DNA from: Amblyomma americanum
Lineage: Eukaryota; Arthropoda; Arachnida; Ixodida; Ixodidae
Assembly: GCF_052857255.1 (NCBI RefSeq)
Contig: NC_135498.1
Location: 86,376,639-86,440,638, forward strand
Direction: 5' to 3'
DNA: 64,000 nucleotides
The number at the start of each line of letters is the position of its first letter. Position 1 is the first letter of the stretch. The notes below the pieces were generated by a model that was not told the DNA's origin, did not search any database, and saw nothing but the letters and a program-made list of their open reading frames with translations. Both the position numbers and the translations under genes were made by a program. Positions 29,312 to 39,559 of this stretch are shown here, piece by piece.

Positions 29312-32074
29312 ATGAGTGCTGCAGATTTTCTCGCGGTAGGAGAGCGCCTGGGTTTGCAGGGACGCGAGTTGCGCGAGTGGGTAGAGGAGGAATTGAGCAA
29401 GGCACGAGAGGAGAGAGCTGCGGATCGGGAAGCCACAAAGCGTCGTTTGGAGGTCGAAGCACAGAACTTAGAGCTAGAAGCGCAGAATTTACAGCTTCGA
29501 GTTAAACTATCAGAAAGAGAAAACCCTCCTCCTAATCCAAACGCTGAAAGTGCGGAGCGTAGTGCTTCAACCGTTTTTCCCATTAGCCCACATGGCCTGA
29601 TACCAACGTTTAATGAGGCACGAGATGATTTGGACGCGTATTTGAAGCGTTTTGAACAAGTCGCCACAGGGCAAGGGTGGCCGAAGGAGAAGTGGGCCAC
29701 GGCTTTGAGCCTCTGTCTCGGCGGGGAAGCTCTTAGAGTCTTTGGTCGGCTATCTCCAGAGGACTCCATGGATTATGAGAAAGCGAAACTTGCCCTGCTA
29801 CGAAGATTTCGTTTTACCGCTGAAGGCTATAGGGAGAGATTTCGGCAGAGCAAGCCTCACGATGACGAGACAGCCTCCCAGTACGCCACGAGGCTTTTCA
29901 GTTTCTTTGACCGCTGGGTAGAAATGCGGGGAGAAGGCCGCACCTTTGAGGTGGTGCGCGATATGATTGTTGCTGAGCAGTTTATAAGCAACTGCCACAA
30001 TCGTTTAGTATTGTTTCTACGAGAAAGGGATTGTAAAAAGGTTGAAAAGATTGTTGAGGCCACCGACCATTTCCTGGAGGCTCAGAGGCAGAATAACCTT
30101 GCAACTTTCAAAGACCGGAGTGAGCAGAGTTCAGTGAAGCCTACAATCACGGTTCCTAATCCCAAGTCACAAATTCGATGTTTCATCTGCGAGAAGGTCG
30201 GACACAGGTCTTCCGATTGCCGTTCGAAGCCGAAGGCCCCATATTGCACATTCTGCCGCAAGTCTGGACACGACTTACAATCATGCCGGCGCTGCAGTTC
30301 AAGTGACCGGGAGACATCCGCATGTTTCATGTCACCCCAAGGTTCTTGCCCTGATTCACAGCCGGGAAGAGAGCGTTTAGATGTCCAAGCGGCAGATCCT
30401 GTTCACAGACCCTCTCCACCGATTGCCAGCATGCCGGTGGTGCACGGGGAAGTGTTTGGACAAAGAGTGTCAGTGCTACGGGACACTGGAAGTAACAGCA
30501 TCGTCGTACGCCAGGCCCTCGTGCCCGAGGCAGCTTATACTGGGAAAAGAGCGACATTGCTTTTGGCGGATGGTTCCACCATAGAAGCTCCTGAGGCGGA
30601 GGTGATCGTCACCTCACCGTACTTTACGGGCAAGGCTATTGCAAGGTGCTTACCGACGCCTTTGTACGACGTGTTAATTCGCAATGTCCCGGGTGCACGT
30701 GTTCCTTTCTTGGAGAACTCAAATAATTGTTCATCAGTCTCGGCGGACCAGGGGACCAATTCTGCACCGGCTACGCAGGCCAACGCTCCTTGCACAGCTG
30801 TGGCGGCGAAAGCTTCGGAGACTATCTTGGATCTCTCTCAGAGCGCGGTCCACGTGTCTCGCCTGGCGTTCCGCCAGAAACAAGAAGAGGACACTAGCTT
30901 AGACCTGTGTCGGAAGAAACTGGGGACAACCTTTCCCGGCAAAGCCGAGTCCTCCCACACCTTCCATCTGGTTGACGGCGTATTGTTCCGGACGTATCAA
31001 GTGTGCCCTGGCAAAACGATTGAACAGGCGGTGGTTCCGAAGAGCTTGCGCCATCAGGTCCTTGTGCAGGCGCATGAGAGTGCTCTTGCCGGTCATCAGG
31101 GTGTAAAGAAGACTACGGCGAGAGTACTGGGTGACTTCTACTGGCCAGGGGTACAAGCCGACATCAAAAGGTTTGTGAAGTCATGCGACGCCTGTCAGCG
31201 GACTGTGCCGAAAGGAAAGCTGGGCAACGCTCCATTAGGACGTATGCCTATTATTTCCACACCTTTTGAGCGGGTGGCGGTGGACATCATTGGACCTTTG
31301 ACTCCAACCTCATCTAGAGGGAACCGATACATCCTCACGTTGGTGGATTTTGCCACCAGGTATCCCGATGCGGTAGCCCTTCCTGCCATCGATTCAGCCA
31401 CTGTGGCGGAAGGCCTTCTCGAGAGGTTCTCCCGTATTGGGTTCCCACTGGAGGTCCTTTGTGATCGGGCTTCGTGTTTCACATCTGCACTTATGCGAGA
31501 AGTGAACGATTTGCTAGCTATAAAACATTTAAGTTCGACACCATACCATCCTATGTGCAACGGGCTTGTGGAGCGGTTTAATGGGACCTTGAAGAGCATG
31601 CTACAGAAGTTGTGCCAAGAATACCCCAAGGCATGGGACCGTTATCTTGCTCCACTGCTCTTCGCCTACAGAGAAGCACCGCAAGCTAGCCTGGGGTTTT
31701 CCCCATTTGAGCTCATCTACGGTCGCCAAGTCCGAGGGCCAGTTACCATTCTAAAAGAGCTCTGGACCGCCGGAAACCTGTCTGACACTGTCAGGACAAC
31801 GTATGGTTATGTGCTAGATCTGAGGGAGCGTCTAGAAGGCACGCTGCGGCTCGCACACCAAAATTTAATGAGGGCGCAGAGGTCACAGAAGATGTACCAC
31901 GATAGGCGCGCCTCTAATAGGAAACTGAAGGTTGGTGATCGAGCGCTAATCCTTCTACCCGCTTCTCATAACAAGCTCATCATGCATTGGATGGCCCTTT
32001 TGCGGTCACCGGCAAAAAGAACGAAGTCGATTACTGGCTTGACGTGGGCCCCAGCAAAAAGTTGTTTCACATAA
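29312..32074 (+). CDS. Gypsy gag-protease-integrase polyprotein
   Basis: 920 codons from ATG 29,312. Gag fills about residues 1-280 (KRFEQVATGQGWPKEKWATA, then ALSLCLGGEALRVFG; coiled coil at about 25-75). A zinc knuckle CFICEKVGHRSSDC and a second CTFCRKSGHDLQSC lie at about 290-325. Protease follows at about 385 (VLRDTGSNSIVV). Integrase covers about 585-830: HHCC zinc domain (HQGVKKT ... CDACQRT), catalytic core (AVDIIGPL, LCDRASCF, NGLVERFNG). There is no reverse transcriptase between protease and integrase. The frame breaks near 31,990 inside the integrase C-terminal GPY/F-like region (HW.GPF...), whose continuation is in another frame. Confidence 0.85.
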   Translation: MSAADFLAVGERLGLQGRELREWVEEELSKAREERAADREATKRRLEVEAQNLELEAQNLQLRVKLSERENPPPNPNAESAERSASTVFPISPHGLIPTFNEARDDLDAYLKRFEQVATGQGWPKEKWATALSLCLGGEALRVFGRLSPEDSMDYEKAKLALLRRFRFTAEGYRERFRQSKPHDDETASQYATRLFSFFDRWVEMRGEGRTFEVVRDMIVAEQFISNCHNRLVLFLRERDCKKVEKIVEATDHFLEAQRQNNLATFKDRSEQSSVKPTITVPNPKSQIRCFICEKVGHRSSDCRSKPKAPYCTFCRKSGHDLQSCRRCSSSDRETSACFMSPQGSCPDSQPGRERLDVQAADPVHRPSPPIASMPVVHGEVFGQRVSVLRDTGSNSIVVRQALVPEAAYTGKRATLLLADGSTIEAPEAEVIVTSPYFTGKAIARCLPTPLYDVLIRNVPGARVPFLENSNNCSSVSADQGTNSAPATQANAPCTAVAAKASETILDLSQSAVHVSRLAFRQKQEEDTSLDLCRKKLGTTFPGKAESSHTFHLVDGVLFRTYQVCPGKTIEQAVVPKSLRHQVLVQAHESALAGHQGVKKTTARVLGDFYWPGVQADIKRFVKSCDACQRTVPKGKLGNAPLGRMPIISTPFERVAVDIIGPLTPTSSRGNRYILTLVDFATRYPDAVALPAIDSATVAEGLLERFSRIGFPLEVLCDRASCFTSALMREVNDLLAIKHLSSTPYHPMCNGLVERFNGTLKSMLQKLCQEYPKAWDRYLAPLLFAYREAPQASLGFSPFELIYGRQVRGPVTILKELWTAGNLSDTVRTTYGYVLDLRERLEGTLRLAHQNLMRAQRSQKMYHDRRASNRKLKVGDRALILLPASHNKLIMHWMALLRSPAKRTKSITGLTWAPAKSCFT

Positions 32075-33600
32075 ACATGTTGAAACGCTATGAAGAACGC
32101 CAGCCAGTGAATGCCCTCCAAGCGTCATCGTTCGTGGTCGTTGGGGAAGTGGAGGCAGAAACTCCAGTGCCAACCTTCAGTGCGAATCCTGGTCCTGGGA
32201 TTGGAGCTATCAAGCGAGCTCAAACTTTGAATGAGACGCAGTTAGCCGCACTAGATAGATTGCTGGAGGCTCACCGCGACCTTTTTTTTCAGAGGTTCCG
32301 GGCCATACTAATTTATTTGAGAGCCACTTGGAATTAACGACGAGTGCGCCTGTCAACACCCCGCAGTATCCATTACCATTTGCTTTGCGTGAGGTTGTCG
32401 AGAAGGAGGTAGCAGACATGTTGAGGCTTGGGGTTGTAGAACGCTCCCATTCCCCTTACAACTCTCCACTTGTCTTAGTTAAGAAACCTGACAAAACGTA
32501 TCGTGCGTGCATTGACTTTCGTCGGATTAATAGCATATTGGTGGACGATGGCGAGCCCATTCCAAGGACTGCTGTTATGTTTGCTGAGGTCGGCACCAAG
32601 ACGTTTTTTTTCAAAACTAGATCTCACCAAAGGTTATTGGCAAGTGCCACTCAGTACTGCGTCCAGGCCAGTTACAGCATTTTCCACCCAATCAGGCCAC
32701 TATCAGTTCGCCTTCATGCCCTTTGGAATTAAGACCGCGTCCGCAATTTTTACCCGCCTTATGAGAAGCCTTCTGGCAGGTCTACCTAATGTGGTCCATT
32801 ACATAGATGACGTCTTGGTGGCTACCTCGACGTGGGAGGAGCACTTGAATACTCTCCGAGAATTGTTCAGGCGTATCAGACAGGCAGGCCTCACAGTAAA
32901 ACCTCAAAAATGCGAGCTTGGTATGAGCCGCGTGGTCTTCTTGGGACATTTGTTGGGTGAGGGAGTGATTCGCCCAGTAGAGTCAATTGTCACCAAATTG
33001 GAACAGGCACCTAAACCGGAAACTAAGAAGCAGGTTCGGTCTTTTCTAGGTTTGGCTGGATACTACCGGGGCTTAATACCTCACTACGCTGCCAAGGCCC
33101 AGCCTTTGGTTGAAATTACACGGAAAGCAGAGAGTAATCATATGCATTGGACTCCCGAGCGCGAAAAGGCATTCGAAACCTTGAAACAAGCTCTTGCCTC
33201 CCGACCAGTTGTGCGGGCGCCTGATCTCGCAAAGGAGTTCATTCTCCGTACCGACGCCTCTGGGAAGGGTCTAGGTGCAGTTCTTTTGCAAGAACACAAC
33301 GGTACGCTTCATCCTGTGGCGTATGCCAGCAGGCAGCTGCTTCAGCGCGAAACGCACTATTCCGCCATCGAACGAGAATGCTTAGCACTAATCTGGGCGG
33401 TCGGCAAATTTCATATTTTCTTGTATGGTCGCACTTTTACTATCCAGACAGACCATCAGCCCCTTCAATTCTTGACGCAGGCGAAGCATTTAAATAGCCG
33501 TGTGCTACGATGGAGTCTGGTGCTACAGGAATATACTTTCCGGGTTGAACATATTAAAGGCTCTGATAACGTTGGTGCAGATTATTTAAGCCGGTCATGA
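31987..33600 (+). pseudogene. Gypsy integrase tail, reverse transcriptase and RNase H, frameshifted
   Basis: Three overlapping frames together encode the rest of pol. 31,987-32,290 holds the integrase tail (DYWLDVGPSKKLFHINMLKRY). 32,300-32,610 holds the RT start (LREVVEKEVADMLRLGVVERS, SPLVLVKKPDKTYRACIDFR). 32,605-33,600 holds the RT core (KLDLTKGYWQVPL, FMPFGIKTASAIF, YIDDVLVAT) and RNase H (LRTDASGKGLGAVL, ERECLALIWAVGKF, TDHQPL, DYLSRS). Two of the breaks are at T homopolymers near 32,287 and 32,607. Catalytic residues are present, so decay is slight. Confidence 0.82.
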
Positions 33601-33804
33601 CCCTGTGAGAACTCTATCGCGGTGACGTTCTATTGACTGGTCGGGTAACCAATCTTTTTGTGTGAACTTCCTTTGGTGGTGCCTGTGTAGTTACATTTTT
33701 GTTGTGTGTTTTGTGTGTGTGCAACATGACAGCCAGTGAACGGTGGTGCGCGTGGGAAAGTGTTCAGTGTGGTGTGGTGCAGTCCGCCGACCAGTGCTTG
33801 GTGC

Positions 33805-33833
33805 AAGTTTTTTTTTTCGGAAAAAAAAAACTT
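33805..33833. repeat. Perfect A/T hairpin before the polypurine tract
   Basis: aag plus T10, loop CGG, A10 plus ctt: 13-bp arms, 3-nt loop, a few bases upstream of the polypurine tract in the Gypsy 3' UTR. Confidence 0.9.
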
Positions 33834-33836
33834 CTC

Positions 33837-33852
33837 AAAGGGGGGGCATATT
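33837..33852 (+). other. Polypurine tract
   Basis: AAAGGGGGGGCATATT immediately before the right LTR start (TGTGATGCG at 33,853). It primes plus-strand DNA synthesis in LTR elements and marks the true LTR start. Confidence 0.7.
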
Positions 33853-34547
33853 TGTGATGCGCCACCAGCGCCCTCAGCTCTAGCGGCGGCCTGACGCTCG
33901 CTCAGGCGGGAGAAGCAAGGTGAAGAAAAGGAAGTGAGACGCGGGGCGCGGCGCGAACGGCACGAGGAGACGAGCTCGAGCAACGGAGCAGGCGAGGTCA
34001 CGGCTGAACGGCTTCCTGAACCCGGGTGACCAGGCCTGGGGAAGCCGTCCTCGCCCAGTTCTGCTCAACCAGGAGCCTGCTGTCTCGTGTCTCCTGCCTG
34101 TCGCTCGCTGCCTCGGAGTGCGGGCGCCGTGCCGGGAACAGGCAGGTGCTGCCTGCCCGGAGATCCTGCCGGCCTTGCTGTGGGATCGTGCCTGCCGTCC
34201 CGTGGCTGGGACCCCCTGCCGTGAAAGGGTGCCGTCACCTTTCTGGTGCGTCGTCAGCGCCACCGGTGCTGGTGCTCCGCGCCCGGCTTCCGGCCGCAGG
34301 AAGAACAACCCTGCGGAGGTACCTGGCCCCGGCGCCTTTCCGGCGACGGGCCGCGGAACCTCACACCGGAGCCACTCCTCGACCCTCGGCCGCACAGCTC
34401 CATACTCATCAGTGACTGCTCTCCTATATTAAGTAAACCATTTTTGTTACATCTACGGACGTGCACGGTCTGGGACGACTTTTCTGGATCCTCCGGGGCC
34501 CCACCTCGGAGGACGCTCGAACCTGCTGGGGGCCTTTTCCCCTCAGA
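33853..34547 (+). repeat. 3' LTR, full length
   Basis: 695 bp, TGTGATGCG to CCCCTCAGA, adjacent to the polypurine tract at its start and the GTTAG duplication at its end. The last 222 bp match the truncated left LTR. Frames across it (104-171 codons) are not supported as genes. Confidence 0.8.
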
Positions 34548-35345
34548 GTTAGTACCAGCAAGATACAGCTGATGTACTTTCTTTTCTTGAAGGATATTGG
34601 TAACCGGCTATTCATGATCTGAGAGAACCTGCCATATGTGTTCCACCCCATTCTCTTCCTTCTAGTTATTTCCCCCTCATGATCCGGATCAGCTGTCACT
34701 ACCTGACAAAATTCGACGTATTCCTTCACCATATCCAGCACATCGCTGCCAATTGTGAACTGCTGTTCCATTGCTACACTCTTGAGCAATACATTGTTTT
34801 TCGTTTTTTTTTCCCACGGCGATCGAATTTCGATGGAGGTGAAATTCTAGAGGCCCGTGTACTGTGCGATGTCAGTGCACGTTAAAGAACCGCACGTGGT
34901 CGAAATTTCCGGAGCCCTCCACTATGCCGTCCCTGATAGCCTGAGTCGCTTTGGGACGTTAAGCACCCATTATCCATAAACAATACGTTGGTTTTCTGCG
35001 TGTTGACATTTACAACCACCTATCTGCTCTGTCTACATAACTCATTGATAATGATTTCTGTTCATCTGCTGAGTGCCACAGCAAGGCAATGTCATCAGCG
35101 AATCGCAGATTATTGATGTATTCTCCATTAACTGTTATTCTCAATTGTTCTCAATTCAGGCCTCGGAATACATCCTGTAAACAGGCGGTGATTAGCATTG
35201 GCGGGATCATGTCTCCTTATGTGACGCCCTTTCTTGTTGCAATTTTATTGCTGACATAATGGAGGCCAATGGTCGCTATGCAGTTCCTATATATATCTTC
35301 TAGTATTTTGAAATAAGGCTCTAGTGCAGAGGGCGAAGAAACGGC
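34548..35345 (-). repeat. RTE LINE remnant, RT part (split by Gypsy element)
   Basis: Continues the RTE fragment 28,595-29,019 on the far side of the Gypsy insertion; minus-strand words such as TADPDHE and FADD-region sequence are recognisable but frames are broken. It contains a SINE-B copy at 34,813-34,981. Confidence 0.75.
34813..34981 (+). repeat. SINE-B copy, 5' truncated, with target duplication
   Basis: Begins in the body (CGGCGATCGAATTTCGATGGAGG) and ends CACCCATTATCCATAAA. Flanks repeat the word caatacattg / caatacgttg (about 34,788 and 34,981), a target duplication in the RTE remnant. Absent from unit 2. Confidence 0.75.
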
Positions 35346-35529
35346 TGAACACTTGATACCTTTCTCTAAAGGGCCTCACCCCGCAGTGGAAAGCAGCGGC
35401 GGTGATTAGTTCAAATGATTGGAGTTTAACAACAGTGAAGGAAAATAGATTTTATGCGGGTAGAAGAAACCAAGTGAAGGTTATCTGTTTGGCGGCTAAT
35501 ATTCTATCCGTCCATTCATCAATCCGAAA

Positions 35530-36215
35530 GGGGAGCCCGGAACTGGGGGCAGTTCCTCCGATGCGAAGCGCAGGGCGCTGGCGTCAAGACTTGAAGGGGG
35601 CGTCCGGAACATGGAAGGCTTCTGAACACATCCACCAGATGTCACGAAATGCTGAATGCAATCCGAAGAACATAACGACAGCGAAAATGGCGTCTTAACA
35701 AAACTGTATATTTGGGCTGACATACGCCCTCAATGGACTGAATGACTCGGCGGAGGCGTAGCAAGAAGCCTGCTCGTCGGTCGTCGAACAGAATGCCCAC
35801 CCCTCTGGGCGTTGCATAATTTAAAGCTGGCAGCGAACTTTCAAGTTACGGCGTGCAAAGCTACAACATTCTGGAACAACCTACAATCGGCTCCGCCTGG
35901 GCGCGAAATATCGAGATAAATCTTTTCACGTGTTTCATCGGAAACAAAGGGATAAAGAGAGACGCAGGCAGCATTGAAGAATAAAAAAAACACTACAAAG
36001 AATCTCGGCCATACATGTGGAATAAGGCATTATCTACCTTACACAGGTTGCCGCTTCTGAGCAACGAATCTTTAATTTCGCTGTCATCTGTAACGGTGGA
36101 CGCGTTGTAAAAAATGTCAAAAGGTCAGATACGGGCCATTTGCTTTCGCGGAAAACAAGACCGCCCAATTTTCTGCAGAACGACAACGCTACCGCGCTTA
36201 AATGGAAGCAGTGCA
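35530..36215 (-). repeat. LTR 2 plus leader of family X
   Basis: Minus-strand LTR from about 36,215 to 35,640 (ending GTGACA) followed by about 105 bp of the family X leader (words CGCGCTTCGCATC, CCCCCAGTTCC), then cut off. No gag follows. It marks the junction of units 1 and 2. Confidence 0.7.
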
Positions 36216-36227
36216 ACCAAAGCTGGT

Positions 36228-36460
36228 GCAGTCACCGCGGTGAGTCAGTGGTTATCGCGCTAAGTTGCTGACCCAAAAGACGATGGCTGTATCCCGGCCG
36301 CGGCTGACGAATATCGATAGAGACGAAATTCTCGAGCCCCGTGTACTTTGCGCTGGCAGTGCACGTCTAGGAGCCCCAGGTGGTGTAAATTTATGGAGCC
36401 CATCACAACGACGTCCCTCATATCCTGAGTCACTTTGGGACGTTAAACCTCAATAAACCA
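36228..36460 (+). repeat. SINE-B copy abutting LTR 2
   Basis: Head CACCGCGGTGAGTCAGTGGTTATCG, end GGGACGTTAAACCTCAATAAACC. Orthologous by position to 24,327-24,553. Confidence 0.75.
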
Positions 36461-37332
36461 TAAGCGATGAAGCTGCTGCTATAAAATAAATACATTGCAA
36501 GCAGTTACCTACTGTACTATTGTCCCCTTGAAATAAGCGCATTGCTGACTTCATAGGTGAAGCAAGGACTTGGTTTCTATATTTTTGCTAAATTTATAAC
36601 CAGCCAACAAGAATAATATGGAAATTGGGTATAAAGCGAAAGGGCCGTAGAATACGTTGACACGTGTAGTACATACTCAGAGCATCATGCAAAGAAAATC
36701 TCGCAACATGAGGAGTGTTATTCAGCGCTACTATAATCGCATACAGCTCAAGAACAAAGTAGCAAATATCTCCCAAAAGACGCTTTCCAGGCAAAGGCAG
36801 CGTCCGATAGTGAAGTCCTTGTGGTTGAACTCCGAGACCTGCTAGCGTGACATTACAAAGGGTGTCACATAAAAAAGAATATAGTAAACATTTATCAGAA
36901 TAATTGGTAGCTGCGATGAAAATTGGTAGAATCCACAAGCCAGAGGGCCACCGATGAGGGGCATCAGCTTTTTTTATTCTTGAGTTGTATTCGAATACAA
37001 TTCTTGAGTTGTATTCGAATACAAACAAGTGGCACTTCAAAAATGTCGCCACAAGGAAAAAAAAATGCCAGACGCTTTGACATGGCTTAGCGAGGAATAT
37101 TTTGCCAGTAGCACTAGTCACTGGGGACACTTAGCTCCTTAAGTGCATAAGACGTTTGACATAAGGGCATTTGTGGTTAGCGCCTTTCGCCAGAGGTCAT
37201 TTACTCGACACGCCTTTGCACTAAGGGACTTCTCGTATTTGAAGTTGGGCCAGGTGCCCACAACGCGGTGGGCCACCTGCCACAAAGAATAGTATAGACG
37301 TCCACGTACATACATACGTCGCAAATTAGCCG
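36461..37332. repeat. Unit 2 spacer
   Basis: Non-coding partner of 24,554-25,503. Contains a local direct duplication of TTCTTGAGTTGTATTCGAA at about 36,977 and 37,003. The 178-codon minus frame (36,594-37,130) is not shared with unit 1. Confidence 0.6.
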
Positions 37333-37519
37333 CCGCTTTGACTCAGTGGTTATGGCGCTCGGCTGCTGACTCAAAAGGCGCAAGTTCGACCGCGGCCACA
37401 GTGGTAGAAATTTGATTGTGGCGAAAATCTAGAGGCCCGTGTACTCTGCGATGTCAATGCGCGTTAAAGAACCACGGGTGGTCGAAACTTCCGGAGCCCC
37501 CCTTTATGGTGTCCCTCAT
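37333..37519 (+). repeat. SINE-B copy, 3' end cut
   Basis: Head GCCGCTTTGACTCAGTGGTTATGGCGC to GGTCGAAACTTCCGGAGCCCCCC; the last part is separated by the 11-kb insertion and reappears at 48,571. Confidence 0.75.
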
Positions 37520-39045
37520 CGTCAGCCTTACTACACGCACTGCATTGCAAAGGCTTCTCCCATGTCTCTCCAATTGACCCTGTCCTTTGCTAGCTGCATC
37601 CACCCTTTGCCTGCAAACTTCTTAATCTCATCCGGCCACCTAACCTTCTGCCTCCCCCTGCTACGCTTACTTTCTGTTGGAATCCACTTCGTCACCCTTA
37701 ATGACCAGCGGTTATCTTGCCTTCCCATTACATGCCCCATCCAAGCCCATTTCTTCCTCTTGATTTCGACTAGGATGTCATTAACCCGCGTTTGTTTCCT
37801 CGCCCACTCTGCCCGCTTCCGGTCTCTTAACGTTACACCTATCATTTTTCTTTCCATGACTCGCTGCGTTGTCCTTAACTTAAGCTGAACTATTTTCGTT
37901 AGCCTCCACGTTTCTGCCCCGTAGGTGAGTGCCGGTGAGATAAAGCTGTTGTAAACTTTTCTCTTGAGGGAAATTGGTGAAACGTCACTCATGATCTGCG
38001 AGAACCCGCCATATGCGCTCCACCCCATTCTTATCCTTCTACTTATCTTCCTCTCATGATCCGGATCAGCTGTCACTACCTGCCCTATGTATATGTATTC
38101 CTTCACAACTTCCAGGCTCTCGTTGCCAATTGTACACTGCTGTTCGCTTGCTAGACTGCTGAACATTACTTCGGTTTTCTGCATGTTAAATTTTAGACCC
38201 ATCGTTCTGCTCTGCCTGTCTAACTCATTGATCCTGATTTGCAGTTCACCTCCTGAGTGACTCAGCAAAAGAACGTCATCAGCGAATCGCAGAATTTTAG
38301 GTATTCTCAATTTACTCTTACTCCCAACTGTTCTCAATTCAGGCCTCAGATTACCTCCTGTAAAAAGGCGGTGAATAGCATTGGCGATATCGTGTCTCCT
38401 TGCCTAACGCCTTCCTTATTGAAATTTTACTGCTCACTTTATGGAGGACTATAGTATCTGTGCAGTTGCTATGTATATCTTCCAGTATTTTGACATCAGG
38501 CTTTTCTAACCTCTTATTACGCAATGCCTGTATGACTGCTGAGGTTTGCACTGAGTCGAATGCATTCTCGTAATCAATGAAAGCTATATATACAGGTTGG
38601 TTATATTCTGCGCATTTCTCTATCACCTGATTGATGGTGTGGATATGATCTATAGTGGAATATCCTTCACGAAAGCCTGCCTGATCATTTGTTTGATTAA
38701 AGTCTTAAGGTTTTCCTGACTCTATTAGCGATTACATTAGCAAATACTTTTTATGAAACCGATAGTAAGCTTATCGGCCTGTAATTTTTCAAGTCCTTGG
38801 CGTCTCCCTTCTTATGAATTAAGATAATATTTGCATTCTTCCAAGCTTCTGGTACAGTCGAGGTCATAAGGCATTGCGTATACAGGATGGGTAGTTTTTC
38901 TTCTAGCGCGATGTCCCCTCCATCCTTCAACAGATCTGGTGTTACCTGATCCTGGCCAGCAGCTTTTCTCCTTTTCATTGCTCCTAAAGCTTTCTTTACT
39001 TCATCTTTCGTTACTGGCTGGATGACACATTCCTGTGCAAGACCA

Positions 39046-39559
39046 ATCAACCCGTGTAGAAAACCTGGAAAGAACAGTCACCTTCCTACGCGAAAAAATT
39101 ATTGACTTGGAGGACAGAAGTAGGCGTTCCAACTTAGTTGTGTTTGGGGTAGATGAAGCCAGCGATGAAACAGAATCTGTCCTTAGGGAGAAAGTTATTT
39201 CTGAGGTTTTTCAAGAGAAGCTTGGTGTGACATGCAACTCAGTCGCCAGAATCCACCGTATTGGCAAAGCTGGAAAAGAGCGACCCGTCATATTGTTCTT
39301 GCTGGACTTTAATGAAAAACAAGAAGTAATGCGGAATGTATGCAAGCTCAAAGGAACCAAATATTCGGTACAAAATGACTATTCGCGTGACACGCTCAGA
39401 ATAAGGAAACTCTTATGGGACAGTACAAAAATCGATAGGGATCAAGGCAAGAAGCCTATTCTGGTGCATGATAAACTAAAAATGGACGGGCAGATTTTTG
39501 CGTGGGATGAGGCCAACAATTGCAGAATCAAGATACGAAATGAGCAGAGTAAAGAGTGA
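39046..39559 (+). pseudogene. CR1-like ORF1 (copy a), N-terminally truncated
   Basis: About 170 codons: coiled-coil segment ([20 protein letters not shown]), then an RRM-like/L1-ORF1-like domain (NLVVFGVDEASDE, VARIHRIGKAGKERPVI, RDTLRIRKLLWDS, PILVHDKLKMDGQIFAWDE). Nucleic-acid-binding chaperone role is inferred from related LINEs. The copy-d protein at 61,347-61,997 has the same layout and motifs. It ends at TGA 39,557-39,559 followed by CTC, with ORF2 continuing in the same frame. Confidence 0.78.

Larger units (their letters stand above)
29020..34547 (+). mobile_element. Gmr1-like Ty3/Gypsy retrotransposon (integrase before RT)
   Basis: A plus-strand LTR element of about 5.5 kb inserted into the RTE remnant with a GTTAG duplication (29,015-29,019 and 34,548-34,552). 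Coding order is gag, protease, integrase, reverse transcriptase, RNase H. Integrase upstream of RT is usual in Ty1/Copia but here every domain is Ty3/Gypsy-type, as in the Gmr1 lineage. The left LTR is truncated; the remaining 222 bp match the right LTR with only a few differences. Unit 2 holds the empty site at about 51,940. Confidence 0.85.
23630..35529. repeat. Tandem duplication unit 1
   Basis: Order: LTR/leader, SINE-B, spacer, SINE-B, IER-like ORF (broken), spacer, partial SINE-B, RTE remnant, then next LTR/leader. The same order is found in unit 2 (35,530-37,519 joined to 48,566-53,015) with scattered substitutions and indels. Unit 1 contains a later Gypsy insertion (29,020-34,547) and a later SINE (34,813-34,981) that unit 2 lacks. 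Confidence 0.8.

Noticed and set aside
32185..32196. NPGP codons in the Gypsy pol as a second 2A motif
   Set aside because: The preceding residues (VPTFSA) lack the D-x-E pattern needed for 2A activity.
33880..34432. Frames of 104-171 codons on both strands near 34 kb
   Set aside because: They fall inside the GC-rich 3' LTR; part of the sequence is repeated in the 5' LTR.
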